The translations under genes and the position numbers were made by a program. Shown here piece after piece: positions 8,710 through 19,387 of a stretch of 64,000 bases of DNA. Each line of letters begins with the position of its first letter. The stretch's first letter is position 1. Source of the DNA: Tenodera sinensis (lineage: Eukaryota; Arthropoda; Insecta; Mantodea; Mantidae). The stretch spans positions 47,407,216 through 47,471,215 of the forward strand of contig CM060969.1 in the NCBI GenBank assembly GCA_030765045.1, in the 5' to 3' direction. The notes under the pieces are model-generated. The model did not search any database, was not told where the DNA came from, and saw only the letters and a program-made list of their open reading frames with translations.

Positions 8710-10547
8710 ATGAGCGACAAGCTTCACATCAGTGACTTGGTACAGACCGACAGACAGACGAAACCGCAGGCCCACATGGTCGCAGCCAAGGGACCAGACT
8801 CTAGTCTGGACCCGGGGTTCGCTGGAGCCCCCATAGGCGCGCCGCAAGGCGATAGGTCCTCTGTGGGATGCCGGATGGCACCTGCAACGACTTTGACTCC
8901 GAGTACCAGCGTTCAGGTAAGACCTGACAAAATGAGTTCATCTCATACCTCTCCCTCGAACCCCTCACTTGGTCCCCGGGTGAACATAGTCAAGGCGAAA
9001 GCCAAGACTCTCACCAAGGCCAAGAATAGGCCAAAGGTTAAAAAGGCCGTGGGCCTTGTAAACCAAGGGACAGTGGTCCCTATAACACCACAAGCTCCCG
9101 TCAACCCCTTTCCAGCACTGGCGGATGATGACGGCTTTGTAGTGGTGCAAAGCCGTAGGAAAAGGTCCTCTGGTTCAAATCCAGAACGACCCGATCCTTC
9201 ATCGAGACCTGCAGCGTCTCCCCAGAACCAGGCCGCACAAAAGGAGGGAAGAATCCCGCCAATTGTGTCCGACCCCTTCCCAAATCACATTAAAGTGATG
9301 AAGGAACTAAGGGCAAGGTTAAAGGCCGAATTTCAAGCAACGCGACTTCCTGGGCGCGTTGTCATCCGAACCACTTCCTCTGGGGACCACACGGCCACAA
9401 GGGCAGTACTGAAAGCGGGTGGAATTAAATTCCACACGTACTCGCTCCAGCGACCCCATGTGGTTCGGAGAGTCATTAGGGGTCTTGATTCGGAGACAGA
9501 CCCCCAGGATATCCGTGCTGGCCTGACGGACGAACACGGAAACAAACCGAGATCCGTATTACAACTCACCACCACCAGAGAGAAAGAGGGGAAACCCACC
9601 AAGGTGCCCCTACCACTGTTCCTAGTGGTTGTAGACAAAGAAGGGGAGGGAACCCCAAGGATAGACCAGGTGACTCGTTTATATCACATGCGGGTCACAA
9701 TTGAGCCCTATCACGGCAGGGAGGGCCCGGCCCAGTGCTACAAGTGCCTGGGTTTCCACCACTCCAGCTTTGCCTGTGAAAGGACACTCAAGTGCCTGCG
9801 ATGTGCAGGCGAACACCTGGTAAAAGATTGCCCGACCCCTATGGAGAATAAGAAGTGCGCCAACTGCGATGGGAGCCATATAGGCATCTATCGCGGTTGC
9901 CCCAAACGACTTGCGATAATGCAAGGCAAGCAGGGCAAGGCTGCAACTGAGGTCAAGCAGGGGGTCTCTTTCGCCAATGCCCTGGCAAGACACGAAAGTG
10001 CCCTTGTGCAGGCTGAGGCCACGGAAGTGACCCCAAAGAGTCAGGTTGTCCACGCAATGACAACGCCAGTCCCGGAAAGCGTCCCACCTAAGGTTGCTGA
10101 CAAGGAGACTGCACCAACCACCAGCGCCGCTCCTAAGGAGAAACGTCCCCCCCACGAAAGGGAAGAAAAAGGCCTCTAAGGCAAATTCGACATCAGTGGT
10201 GCAAGCAAACAACACCATCACCCACAGCTCCAGCTGCGCCAGCCAACCAACGACCAGCAGAGCCCGCCAATGCTGGCCCGTCCTCCCAGACTGACCCAGC
10301 CAATGACGAGGCAGCAGTGTCTCAACAAAATACCCAGCAACCAACCTTGGGGAACGCATTCGCTTCCGAGGACATGGCCGAGTTCATTCAACTGGCAACC
10401 TGGTTCGCCGACCTAGTTCAGCACTCCCTCCCCGTCTTGCGACGCTGCAGGGCAATCATGGATAACCCCGGGATTTCCGCTGTGAAGAAGCACCTCGCGG
10501 TGCTTCAAACGGCCAAGGAACTGTATTCCAACTCCACGAGCTCTTAA
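8710..10547 (+). pseudogene. LINE ORF1 (Gag-like nucleic-acid binding protein), two frameshifts
   Basis: The ATG at 8710 opens a frame running to 10179. A disordered, basic N-terminal third (KAKAKTLTKAKNRPKVKKA) is followed by a central Jockey-type Gag region and three zinc knuckles at 9735-9900: CYKC...H...C (CX2CX4HX4C), CLRCAGEHLVKDC and CANCDGSH...C. The conserved C-terminal part continues in a second frame from about 10153 and in a third frame from about 10211 to the TAA at 10545-10547. The first shift lies at a run of seven Cs (10146-10152), the second near 10200-10211. In the family this protein coats the LINE RNA and directs the RNP to the nucleus or telomere. Confidence 0.85.
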
Positions 10548-10549
10548 TG
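10545..10549 (+). promoter_or_regulatory. TAATG stop-start overlap between ORF1 and ORF2
   Basis: The ORF1 stop TAA (10545-10547) shares an A with the ORF2 start ATG (10547-10549). UAAUG overlaps couple translation of ORF2 to termination on ORF1 in the silkworm LINE SART1; the same mechanism is inferred here. The frameshifts in ORF1 would uncouple it in this copy. Confidence 0.8.
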
Positions 10550-13246
10550 GCGCATAGAACTGTGCGTTCATTTAGAGCTGCGTTCTGGAACGCAAATGGA
10601 GTTGGGGACCAGAAACCTGGCCTGTTGGAGTTCGTAGACAGTCACGGAATTGATATCCCGATCGTCTGCGAAACGCACTTGCACGCTGGTGTACAGTTTA
10701 CCCTGCCAAGTTACGCCACTCATCTGTCTGATCGGGTCGGCCGACAGGGCGGTGGTACTGCCATTTTCATAAAGAACCATCTCACCCACACTCCTGTTAC
10801 CATTCCTCCGCTACAACACCTGGAAGCAACCGCCATAAGGCTATCCTTGGACGGGAACGACCTAGTGCTTGTGGCGGTATACTACCCGCCGGATAGACGC
10901 TTCCATGAAGCGGACATCACGGCACTCCTGAACCTACACCACAGGGTTTGCATTGCAGGCGACTTCAACGCCAAACACCCAAGCTGGCACAGCCACACCC
11001 AGAACGTGAAGGGCCGGGGACTGTACCGTCTCATTAGCGGGAACCCCGCCCTTCACGTGCACGGGCCGAGAGGTCCAACTCACTACCCGGCACGCGGCGT
11101 CGCGGATATCATAGATTTCATAGTCACCAAGAACATACCATTTCACCTGGACCTCTCGGTGGTTAACGCTCTGGACTCTGATCACAACCCTGTTGTGGTC
11201 GACTCAGACGTTAACATCACTGCGATGGGAGTGCCGGACTGGGTGGAGGAAGTCGACTGGGATGCAGCCGTCCTTGCCCTTCAAAACTCTGTGGAGGCAC
11301 GTCCTCGAATAGACTCGATAGAGGCTCTCGAGGAGGCAGCCAAGGGGTTGGCAACCTCAGTCCTAAATGCGGTGCGTGCTCACACACACCATATCCCTAC
11401 CGATGCACCAAACCCTACAGCTATCCCTGTCTCTCTGAAACGCCTCATTCAAGCAAAAAATGCTGTTAGAAGGCTATGGCAGAGATTCCGACATCCTAGG
11501 TTAGGAGTAATACACCAGAGGTTCAAATCCCTGGTGAGACGACTCCTAAGAAAACATAGGCAAGCAGCTTGGGAAAACACGCTGCGTCACGTAAACCTCC
11601 AAGAGAGGAAACCATGGCGCATCGTCCGAGGCTTGCGGAAAGACAAATCTGTACACCAACATCCTGTGCACAGCCCTCGGGGAAGACTTGTGTTCGAACC
11701 GAGGGAAAAAGCAGAAGCGCTAGCAGTCTATCTGGAAAGTCAATTCCAGCCCAGAGAAGACCCACAGAACGACGACCATACTGACCTCGTGGAACAAGAA
11801 GACTTCTTAGAAGTCGGACCCGCGGAACACGAGGAGTTCCATATCCCGATAGTTACCCCTCGTGAGGTAACTAATACCATCAAATCCCTAAGAGCCCGAA
11901 AATCCCCTGGGCAGGACCGTGTAACAGCGGAAATGCTCCAGCACCTTCCCCTTAGAGCCGTGATTCACTTGACCCGCATTTACAACGCATGCCTCAGCAT
12001 GCGTCATTTTCCAGTTGTCTGGAAACAGGCGCGTGTGGTGTGCGTTCTGAAGCAGGGCAAAAATCCGGTTTTTCCATCCAGTTACCGATCCATCAGTCTC
12101 CTACCAGTTATCTCGACAGTATTCGAGAAACTGCTCCTGTCCCGCCTCGGACCTCTATTAGAGGAAAAAGGCCTCCTTCCGGAACACCAGTTAGGTTTTC
12201 GTTCTGGCCACTCAACGACTGAGCAACTACTGCGTGTAGCCGAGAAAGCTTCCCTGGCTTACCAGGAGAGGGCTAAAACGGTTGCAGTGTTGCTTGACGT
12301 GGAAAAGGAGTTCTCTACCACCTGGCACGAAGGGCTTGTCTACAAGCTCATACAGCACGAAATCCCCCCTCCATGTATTTACTTGGTGGCTAGTTTCCTG
12401 CAGGAACGTAGCTTCCGGGTGAAGGTGAAGGAATCATTCTCTAGAGAAAGGCCCATTGGCGCAGGAGTCCCCGAGGGCAGTGTACTGTCACCGGCACTCT
12501 TTGCAGCTTACATGGCCGATCTCCCCATGCACCCAAACACACACATCTGTCAGTATGCGGACGATCTCATGATCTTCGCTACTAACAAGAACCCGCGCTA
12601 CAGTTACCACCAAGTACAAGCCCACCTCCGTGCCATCAATAGATGGTGCGAAAACTGGCGTATGTCTATCAACCCGGAGAAGAGCTCTGCGATTCTCCTG
12701 GCTAATACGGTAGCAAACCGGCTCCCGCGGGACCTCGTGTTACGGCGCCGTCGGATCCCCTGGGTCACTACGGCGAAGTATCTCGGGGTCTCGCTGGACC
12801 GGCAGCTGACGTATGGACATCACGTCAGGGGCAAGGTACTGCAAGGCCACGCTGCCCTCGGGCAGCTATACCCAATACTCAGCTCCAAAACCATGCCACT
12901 ACGCCTGAAGCTCCAGCTGTATCGTGCGACCATTCCACCTCTGGTTTTGTACGGATGCGAGATCTGGGGAGTGGTGGGGAGGACCACCTTCATCAGACTC
13001 CAGACGTTGCAGGCGTTAAGGATGATCTATGATACTGGCTGGAGATTTCCTGCCCATATCCTCCATGAACATTCCAGTATCCCGTACATTGTCGACGTGA
13101 TTAAAACTCGCGCTCGAACAATGTACAACAAACTCCAGAACCACCCTAACCCTCTGGTGAATACACTGGGACAATATGACCAGAGTCAGCCGAGCCGACT
13201 ACCATCCAAAAGATTACCAAAGGACATCTTAAGTTCGGCGGTTTAA
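10547..13246 (+). CDS. LINE ORF2: AP-type endonuclease and reverse transcriptase (899 aa)
   Basis: The protein nicks target DNA and reverse-transcribes the LINE RNA at the nick. Endonuclease motifs in order: FWNANG, CETHL, GGGTAIF, VAVYYPP, GDFNAKH and SDHNPVV, all within the first 230 residues. RT motifs: SPGQDRVTAEML, PSSYRSISLLP, EHQLGFRSGHST, LLDVEKEF (catalytic D584), GVPEGSVLSP, and YADD at residues 670-673 (12554-12565). Length and motif style fit the Jockey clade. Oddities: the usual AFD after motif A is EFS, and GVPQG is GVPEG. Substitutions at such conserved positions may impair activity. No frameshift or stop interrupts it. Confidence 0.92.
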   Translation: MAHRTVRSFRAAFWNANGVGDQKPGLLEFVDSHGIDIPIVCETHLHAGVQFTLPSYATHLSDRVGRQGGGTAIFIKNHLTHTPVTIPPLQHLEATAIRLSLDGNDLVLVAVYYPPDRRFHEADITALLNLHHRVCIAGDFNAKHPSWHSHTQNVKGRGLYRLISGNPALHVHGPRGPTHYPARGVADIIDFIVTKNIPFHLDLSVVNALDSDHNPVVVDSDVNITAMGVPDWVEEVDWDAAVLALQNSVEARPRIDSIEALEEAAKGLATSVLNAVRAHTHHIPTDAPNPTAIPVSLKRLIQAKNAVRRLWQRFRHPRLGVIHQRFKSLVRRLLRKHRQAAWENTLRHVNLQERKPWRIVRGLRKDKSVHQHPVHSPRGRLVFEPREKAEALAVYLESQFQPREDPQNDDHTDLVEQEDFLEVGPAEHEEFHIPIVTPREVTNTIKSLRARKSPGQDRVTAEMLQHLPLRAVIHLTRIYNACLSMRHFPVVWKQARVVCVLKQGKNPVFPSSYRSISLLPVISTVFEKLLLSRLGPLLEEKGLLPEHQLGFRSGHSTTEQLLRVAEKASLAYQERAKTVAVLLDVEKEFSTTWHEGLVYKLIQHEIPPPCIYLVASFLQERSFRVKVKESFSRERPIGAGVPEGSVLSPALFAAYMADLPMHPNTHICQYADDLMIFATNKNPRYSYHQVQAHLRAINRWCENWRMSINPEKSSAILLANTVANRLPRDLVLRRRRIPWVTTAKYLGVSLDRQLTYGHHVRGKVLQGHAALGQLYPILSSKTMPLRLKLQLYRATIPPLVLYGCEIWGVVGRTTFIRLQTLQALRMIYDTGWRFPAHILHEHSSIPYIVDVIKTRARTMYNKLQNHPNPLVNTLGQYDQSQPSRLPSKRLPKDILSSAV

Positions 13247-13545
13247 TCTCAAGGATGAGAAAGGCGAAAATATAATCTGTATCCAAAACAGAGGAAAATA
13301 CCTTTTTCAGTTCACCTCTTAGCGAGTGACCGATGGCCAGAACCCTGGTGGGAATTGGCGCGTCACCTGACTGATCGGAAGCGACCAATCAGAAGCCGCG
13401 CACTGCCCATCCGCGGACCAATCCCAGCCATCCACCTTTCCTGCACCTATAAAAACCCCTGATCCCAAAAATTGTTCCCCAGAAGTCACATATATCCCTG
13501 TAGAGAAAACATCGAACTCATTGCGCAGGTTAAGCCGTATGACGG

Positions 13546-13695
13546 CTAGGTACTGCGGACAACACACTCGGGCGGGGCAACAATCGTCCCCGTTCGACTC
13601 GAACTGCCTCTGGAGCCTCTCTGGGTACTGCGGTAATGACACCCGGGCGGGGGAACCAACATCCCTGCTTGAATCAAACTGCCTCTGGAGCCTCT
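13546..13695 (+). repeat. Two-copy tandem repeat, about 75 bp
   Basis: CT(A/G)GGTACTGCGG at 13546 and 13621 and CTGCCTCTGGAGCCTCT at about 13604 and 13679 show a 75-bp period. The middle parts (CGGGCGGGG, CCCGTTCGA versus CCTGCTTGA) are also related. The 13-bp start of unit 2 matches 8344-8356, just upstream of the LINE. Confidence 0.85.
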
Positions 13696-13739
13696 GGCCA
13701 TGGAGTCTACAATGGCCAAAAGCTCGACCTATATAAATC

Positions 13740-14265
13740 TGACACGGCTGATTCAACCGTGAAACCTTGATCCATAACGTTCGCCGTGAAAGCTTCAAAT
13801 CTTACAAACTCAGGTGTGATGGTTTGGGGCGTCATTGGTTACAACAACTGATCCCGCCTCCTACGAATTGAGGGCACTTTGAACAGCAACCGGTATCTAA
13901 CGGTGGTTGTAGAGCATTAGGAACTCCCTCTGCTTCAGGCATCTCCTCAGGCCATATTTCAACAGGACAATGGCCAGCCACATATTGTGAGGAATGTACA
14001 AGCCTTCTTCGAAGAGCATCGGGTACCATTGCTTCCCTGGCCTGTACGTTCACCTGACATGTCGCCCATCAAACATGTCTGGGATATGGTTGGTCAGCAC
14101 CTGGTGCCAATAACTAGTGTCACGGAGTTGTGGACTCGAATACAAACTGTGTGGAGGGAAATACCTCAGGAACGTATTCAGAACCTTTATGCCACGGTGT
14201 ATAGAAACTCTAATTGCAGCGCATGGAGGCTACAGGAAATACTGATTATTAGGGCTCAAAGGTCA
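13740..14265 (+). pseudogene. Tc1-like transposase fragment, degenerate
   Basis: Several frames together show the second half of a Tc1/mariner DDE transposase: GVMVWGVIGYN, then FQQDNGQPH with the second catalytic Asp, then WPVRSPDMSPIKHVWD holding the usual third-acid region (SPDxxPIExxWD, here K for E) and a C-terminal RIQNLYATVYRN. The N-terminal DNA-binding half is missing. Stops lie near 13850 and 13918. Dead copy. Confidence 0.8.
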
Positions 14266-14513
14266 TGTACAGATTTGAAAAAATTAATCATTTGCTACTT
14301 GTCTTGTACCTAACCTATGGTATTAAATTCATTGAATTCATGCATTTCCTTCTTGATGTTGCAATTTTCACAAACAGTAGTGTATTTATAAGTTTCTGTT
14401 AAATATAAAGATGTAAAGACCAATGTGTTACTTGCGCGCATGCGTGTGTGTGTGTATTTTTTAAAAATTAAAGTCATGTTCCATTCCATAGGAATAGTAT
14501 ATGAGCAATTCCG
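14266..14513. other. Unassigned AT-rich stretch
   Basis: No feature recognised apart from a short TG run near 14445. Confidence 0.4.
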
Positions 14514-14516
14514 CGT

Positions 14517-14531
14517 GTAACTAACTGACAT
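14517..14531 (+). repeat. Motif GTAACTAACTGACAT (variant)
   Basis: Variant of the 16-bp motif CGTGACTAACTGACAT found at 14886-14901 and 17406-17421. It lies on the 3' side of the decayed gene at 15305-17165. Confidence 0.7.
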
Positions 14532-14885
14532 TTACACTACATTTTCTTCCTAAAATGTCTATCTAATGGTCAATATAGGTGTAAAAATGTTATTTTAACA
14601 ACATACGATGACAGAGAATACATTGGCGGTTGTAATAGGAAATATAAAAACCTTAAAAAATTAAAACAATTATTTAATAATGAGCGCTAAACTTTTCGTG
14701 ACAAAATGACATTTTTGTCAACTACAGGTCCAACTTCAAACGTTTGTCCTCCGTTTTCTCTGAAAGTTTTCTAATTTGATTTGTTCTGAAAAATCACTTG
14801 AGAGAGGAACTTCTAAGCTTTCAAATGACCTGAAAAAAGGTTTGGCATGTTATTCTCATCTGGAGATATTTATTCAAAAGGGCAG

Positions 14886-14922
14886 CGTGACTAACTGACA
14901 TGAGTTTGTCACTAACTGACAC
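14886..14922 (+). repeat. Two motif copies, CGTGACTAACTGACAT and TGTCACTAACTGACAC
   Basis: The first copy (14886-14901) is identical to 17406-17421. The second (14907-14922) shares the core ACTAACTGACA. The paired arrangement suggests subterminal binding sites of a transposon. Confidence 0.75.
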
Positions 14923-15304
14923 TTGTGAAAATTGTAATACCTTGTCTTTGTTTTACATGGTATAACATATGGTAAATCATAGTGATACGTATTATACGTT
15001 ACATACATGTAATACACACAGTTGTGTAATTGTATTTATCGTTTTGACAATAATCATATCCTTTGGGGAAACATTAATGTCATGCAACATAAACAGAATA
15101 AACAGAAGTTCACAGCTCTCATTTCTTAGCACAGTTACGTCATTGCAAGTATAAAAAGCTGACTCAAAGCCATAACAAAGACGACACATGAGAGCACACA
15201 GCACACAGCACATACCTGTAACACACTCTGGATTGGACTCCTTACAGTGCAGGAACGCTAAATGTAGTAGCCTCGTAGTACACGCGCATATCACTACACT
15301 GTTT

Positions 15305-17165
15305 TTATTTCCGAAAGTTGTGTATCATCCTGACACTTTCCGCACATGAAAGAAAAGCATATTCCACAACATTTAAACCTAATACTTTCACATAATGAAC
15401 CCGCTTAGTGGACGGCATAGGTGAAATGCGTTCAAATCTTTTGTCAAGAAATTCGTTTGCTTCTTCAATTTCAGGCAGGGAAACCTCAAGAATACATATT
15501 TTGGCTTTCTTTCTAACAGTATTAACAAACTCTTCAGCACTCTGAATCCTCCTTCCTGCTTTCGCAGCTGTCCATGCCATCCTCTTCACTTGTCCCCCAA
15601 TTGCATCTACTGCCCCCTTTCCGTGATAGGATTCGAAGAAGTGCCATTCAATTGAGATTACAAATACTTCGGAAATATATGTCACGTGACTCAATGTGTA
15701 TTTCTGCTTAAAATGACTAGCAGCTTCATCAGAAAACACTTTCACAAGTTAAAGATTCGGAACAATATCCAATATTTCCGAAAATATATTCCTTAAGCAA
15801 ATACCACTCCTTGCATGTGTAGTTCTCAGAGAAGTCTATCTGTATCACAGCTTCACTAATTGCAAGAGCCAAATCAGGTCGCTTGGGTTTTCCCGAGCGG
15901 GATATATGCCCACGGTACCTATCCATTTGGTATGGATTTACCTGTGAGGTATAATAGGTGTAGTCATTATACTCAAGCTATTATGTCAGTGTCAGCCAAT
16001 GGTGATGATTGGTAACTCTCTTGCTATAGACTTGGGATATGAGTGCAAGTTAGAATGTCTACCCATCCTGGTGCACCCATGCCCCTCTCTGCTCACTTAG
16101 CAAAGGTCAATCACTAATTGCAACATTTTCCCGAGCCTTCTTAAAGGCCTCGGATTGCTGTCTTTTTACATACACGTGATTTAGGAAACATGGCAGGCAA
16201 TTGGTCAGTTCTTCAATGCAGTCTTTTACAGATCCCTTTTTAACTTCTATTTCCATTCTTCCATTACGTGAACTCCACAGTTTCCACTCCCATGGAGAAT
16301 TAGCGAGTTCATCCGAAATGTCTGCTCCACTCAATCCCGGGCAGTTGGAGCATCCTCCCTGCATACACTTACTCGATTTCTGATCACAAACCACTTGTGC
16401 TATGAACTTACGAAATTCAGTCTCACTGAGTACGTGATTTTTACATAATGTTTTGAGAAGAAACTTCGTATTTTCATGTATAATGCATGTCCACACATTA
16501 TGTGGGATCTGACTTTGAACACGCACGTGAGCAGGGCATAATTCAGCAAATTTGGTCAACCCCAACGACATTTGTTCTCGCTCTTGTGGAAAGAGTGCAT
16601 GTGCTTCTTTTAATGTTACCACTAGATACCTAATGCGAACTTCTTTTGTTTCTCCTTGAACACGGATTTCAATAAAATCTACTCTTCCAGGAGCTTGATA
16701 AGATATTGAATCATCCTCATAGAACTTGATGATTGCACTTTTAAGTTCCTCTGATAGTTGTTTTCCTGATACCGGGACAGAATGCTTTGGTTTTACAACA
16801 TGTAATCCCTCTTCAACTGCTTACTTACGAATCATTTCTTTTCTTTTGCGTGGAGATTGCGGCAATGCTTCCTCAACACGTTTTCTGCACTTTCCAAAAT
16901 GCTGTCTGCTTTTGAATGCCGCTGATGTTGATGGAGTATCCTTATCAATCCCTTCTTGGTCTCTTATTTTTTGTCTTGCCCGCTGTGCTTGCTTATGTCT
17001 CCTATATTCAGCTTTGAGGTGTTCTCTTCCTTGTTTTGTTTGTTTAAGTACTGCTCTTCCTTGCCTCATAGTCACTTTAATTTTTTCCTTTCATTGTGCT
17101 TAACTGCCTTGCTCCTTCAGACGTTGTTTGTATTCACGTTGTTTTTGGGCTGGTGTTTTAGCCAT
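15305..17165 (-). pseudogene. DFSENY/HGKG-type repetitive protein, putative transposase, degenerate
   Basis: Read on the minus strand, fragments in several frames follow the order of a protein family repeated in arthropod and cnidarian genomes. The start is at 17165 (MAKTPAQKQREYKQRLKEQ, a basic N-terminus), then a basic coiled region at 17075-16821, then a Cys-rich part at 16622-16107 (PHNVWTCIIHENTKFLL, VVCDQKSSKCMQGGCSNC). Next come IDFSENYTC at 15926-15729 and FSDEAASHFKQ followed by FFESYHGKGAVDAIGG at 15745-15305. Asp residues in DFSENY, FSD and GAVD are candidates for an RNase H-fold catalytic triad; that role is my inference. An in-frame stop comes after 21 codons, there are several shifts, and about 100 residues between DFSENY and FSD appear deleted. 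I cannot name the family with certainty. Confidence 0.7.
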
Positions 17166-17251
17166 GGAAACAGAATGATACGTATATCCTGACTGAAGTC
17201 TCAGAAGCAACTGTACGGGTATGACGGACGACCTCAGGGCGCCAGCACTAA

Positions 17252-17267
17252 ATGTCCGTTAGTCACG
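17252..17267 (-). repeat. Motif CGTGACTAACGGACAT, inverted, one mismatch
   Basis: On the minus strand this matches CGTGACTAACTGACAT at 15 of 16 positions. It lies about 90 bp upstream of the decayed start codon at 17165. Confidence 0.75.
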
Positions 17268-17405
17268 TGTTTTGTGGGAAACGAATGACTATAGAGGAAA
17301 ACTTTCTGATACTTTTTTATTTGGTATATTGTAATGACGCAGAATCTAAAAGGATATTTTTTATGTCTATTAATTTTCCCTGCAGAGGACTTTATCCTTA
17401 TTTAC

Positions 17406-17421
17406 CGTGACTAACTGACAT
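17406..17421 (+). repeat. Motif CGTGACTAACTGACAT
   Basis: Exact 16-bp match to 14886-14901, on the other side of the decayed gene. The two exact copies are 2520 bp apart. Confidence 0.85.
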
Positions 17422-18278
17422 CGACACACAGTAATAATTAAACAGGCTCTAAGGATGTTTTATAAATGTCAAAAATTATTGGCCATAAACACGTTTCGAA
17501 GACGAAGAGTCATTGTGTGATGTAGAAAACAAAAAAATTAAAACAGGTGTACATAGCTTCTGAAATATTGATATGAAAATCACTGTTATTCATGCTTATT
17601 TTTAGTGTTTTGGAAATATATGGGTAAGAAGTGAAATTTGAACCCATATTCACGTCAAAAACTATTATTTTTCACTTTTTAAGATACTTTGGAGTATCTA
17701 GCATAATCTTTCCTCAGTAAGAAGAGGAAACACTCGGTATGACATATTCGTGGAATTACTCATATGCCTTTTTATTGTCATACACACTATGTTGTGGCTA
17801 CCGAAATAGACATGCTCCGGTACATAGAAAGCAGCTGTGTCCATGAGTCTGAAAAATGGCGGTTAGTTTAATGTGCTTGCTGTAATGTGCTTTTAATATG
17901 TATGAATATTATGAACTATAGTTAGTGTCAAGTATTAGTGGAATAATGGAAATGTATTTTAAGACGTTGCTTTACTATAGTGATAATAGTTTTCAAACAT
18001 GTATTTATTAACTTTGTTTTCAAGTGATCATGTTATTGATTTCACAGTAGTTCTGTGCAATGTTAAAGGCAGTGAAGCATTATTTTCTCACTTGATTTTC
18101 ATAACTTATGCATGCTATGAGTTCTACTCATGTATTATGTGTGTTATCCAATTTGTGTTTCAAATGTGTATTGAGCTCGATTTTTTGTCCATGCGCTTTG
18201 ATACTAACCTGTACTTGCCACCACATTCTGGATATAGAAAGCTTTTGTTGGTAGAGATATACGAAGATGCCTTGACAT
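17422..18278. other. AT-rich stretch without recognised gene
   Basis: No domain could be supported. The 94-codon plus-strand ORF at 17999-18283 has no recognisable motif. It may be the 5' flank or UTR of the P-like element that follows. Confidence 0.4.
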
Positions 18279-18570
18279 TGTAGTTTATTTGGATGTAAGT
18301 CAAATTATGACACACAAACTGAAAGAGTTACACTTTCACTGCCCAAAGATGAAAACAGTTGTAAAGCCTGTCTAAGCAAAACTCCTACAGACTTCAAAAT
18401 TAAAAAATCCCTCTATATGTATAAAACATTTTGAAGAGTTGTATATTGTAATAACAGACAGAGCTACAACATTAAAAGGGGAAATACTGGAATTACCAAC
18501 AAAAATACTCAAACTTACAGAAAATACTGTACCAACAATAATTCCTAATCTACCTTTCTACTGTTTTAAA
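18279..18570 (+). pseudogene. THAP domain of a P-element-like transposase
   Basis: Two frames together give a THAP zinc finger: CSLFGCKSNYDTQTE, LPKDENSCKA, then after a frameshift near 18405 CIKHFEELYIVI and the closing AVPTIFP-like motif TVPTIIPNLPFY. The C-X4-C and C-X2-H ligands are visible, while the conserved Trp reads Cys. THAP domains form the DNA-binding head of P-element and THAP9 transposases. Confidence 0.8.
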
Positions 18571-18639
18571 GCCACTCCTAGAATAAAATACCTTCTTGAT
18601 CTAGAAAATGAGCAGTTGGAACAGGCTGTTCGAGAACTT

Positions 18640-19330
18640 CAGTCGGTTTGGTTCTCAGCCAATGGCTACTGCAGCACTGTGTGGTTGATCATCACTTTCC
18701 TTTGTGTGTATTTTCAGCGATGAAGCCTGTTTCACCAAAGATGGCATGCTAAACAGCCGAAATAGTCATGTATTGGCTGATGAGAATCCCTGCACTTCAG
18801 TTGTAAGAGGCCATCAAAACCGTTTTTCAGTGAATGTATTGGCGGGTATAGTCAAGGAAGATGTAATAGGCCCATTTCTTCTTCCACCCCGATTAACTGG
18901 AGCAATGCACTGTGTTTTTGAGAGATATTTTCTGGGTTGTTGGAACATATCCCACTTGCGGTACATTGATGTATGTGGTTTCAACATGATGGAAGCACTT
19001 TTCACATCATGCTTCAGAACACCTTAACCAGACGTTCCCTGAAAGATTGATAGGAAGAGGGGGTTCAACTACATGGCCAGCCCGTTCATCTGATCTGACT
19101 TCACTTGAGTTTTTTCTTGTGGGGTCATGTGAAAAGTCTTGTGTATGTGACACCAGTAGAAACCGAATGGGATCTACTGGCATAAATTCTTGGTGCCTGT
19201 GACATTGTCAGAGACACTCCAGGACTGCTTGTCTAAGTACAACAGAACATCGTACGACGTCATGCCTGCATCACTGCTGAAGGACGCCATTTTGAACACT
19301 TCTTGTAGTATTATGACCTGTGTAAATGTA
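18640..19330 (+). pseudogene. IS630/Tc1-mariner-like transposase fragment inside the P-like element
   Basis: FSDEACFTKDGMLNSRNSHV (first catalytic Asp), FSVNVLAGIVKEDVIGPFLLPPRLTGA, then in shifted frames remnants of the second-acid (FNMM, normally FQHDGAPAH), WPxRSPDLT and C-terminal regions. The family is common in arthropods. Frameshifts and stops make it dead. It separates the THAP part (18279-18570) from the rest of the P-like transposase (19730 onward). Confidence 0.8.
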
Positions 19331-19387
19331 AATACAGAGAAATAAAATACAGATGTACCTAGAGTCTCAATTTCATGTTCACAGGTA

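Larger units (their letters stand above)
8374..13303 (+). mobile_element. Near full-length Jockey-like non-LTR retrotransposon
   Basis: The start is inferred from an initiator with its +1 A at 8374. The order is 5' UTR, ORF1 (Gag-like), ORF2 (endonuclease-RT) and a short 3' UTR. The 3' end is uncertain: AGGAAAA at about 13297-13303 may be a decayed A-tail. No target duplication was found. ORF2 is open over 899 codons, while ORF1 has two frameshifts, so the copy is probably inactive but not ancient. GC content is visibly higher than in the surroundings, as is common for Jockey elements. Confidence 0.85.

Noticed and set aside
14886..17421. Terminal inverted repeats with target duplication for the DFSENY/HGKG element
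   Set aside because: The exact 16-bp copies are direct, not inverted, and no symmetric ends or target duplication could be found, so element limits are left open.
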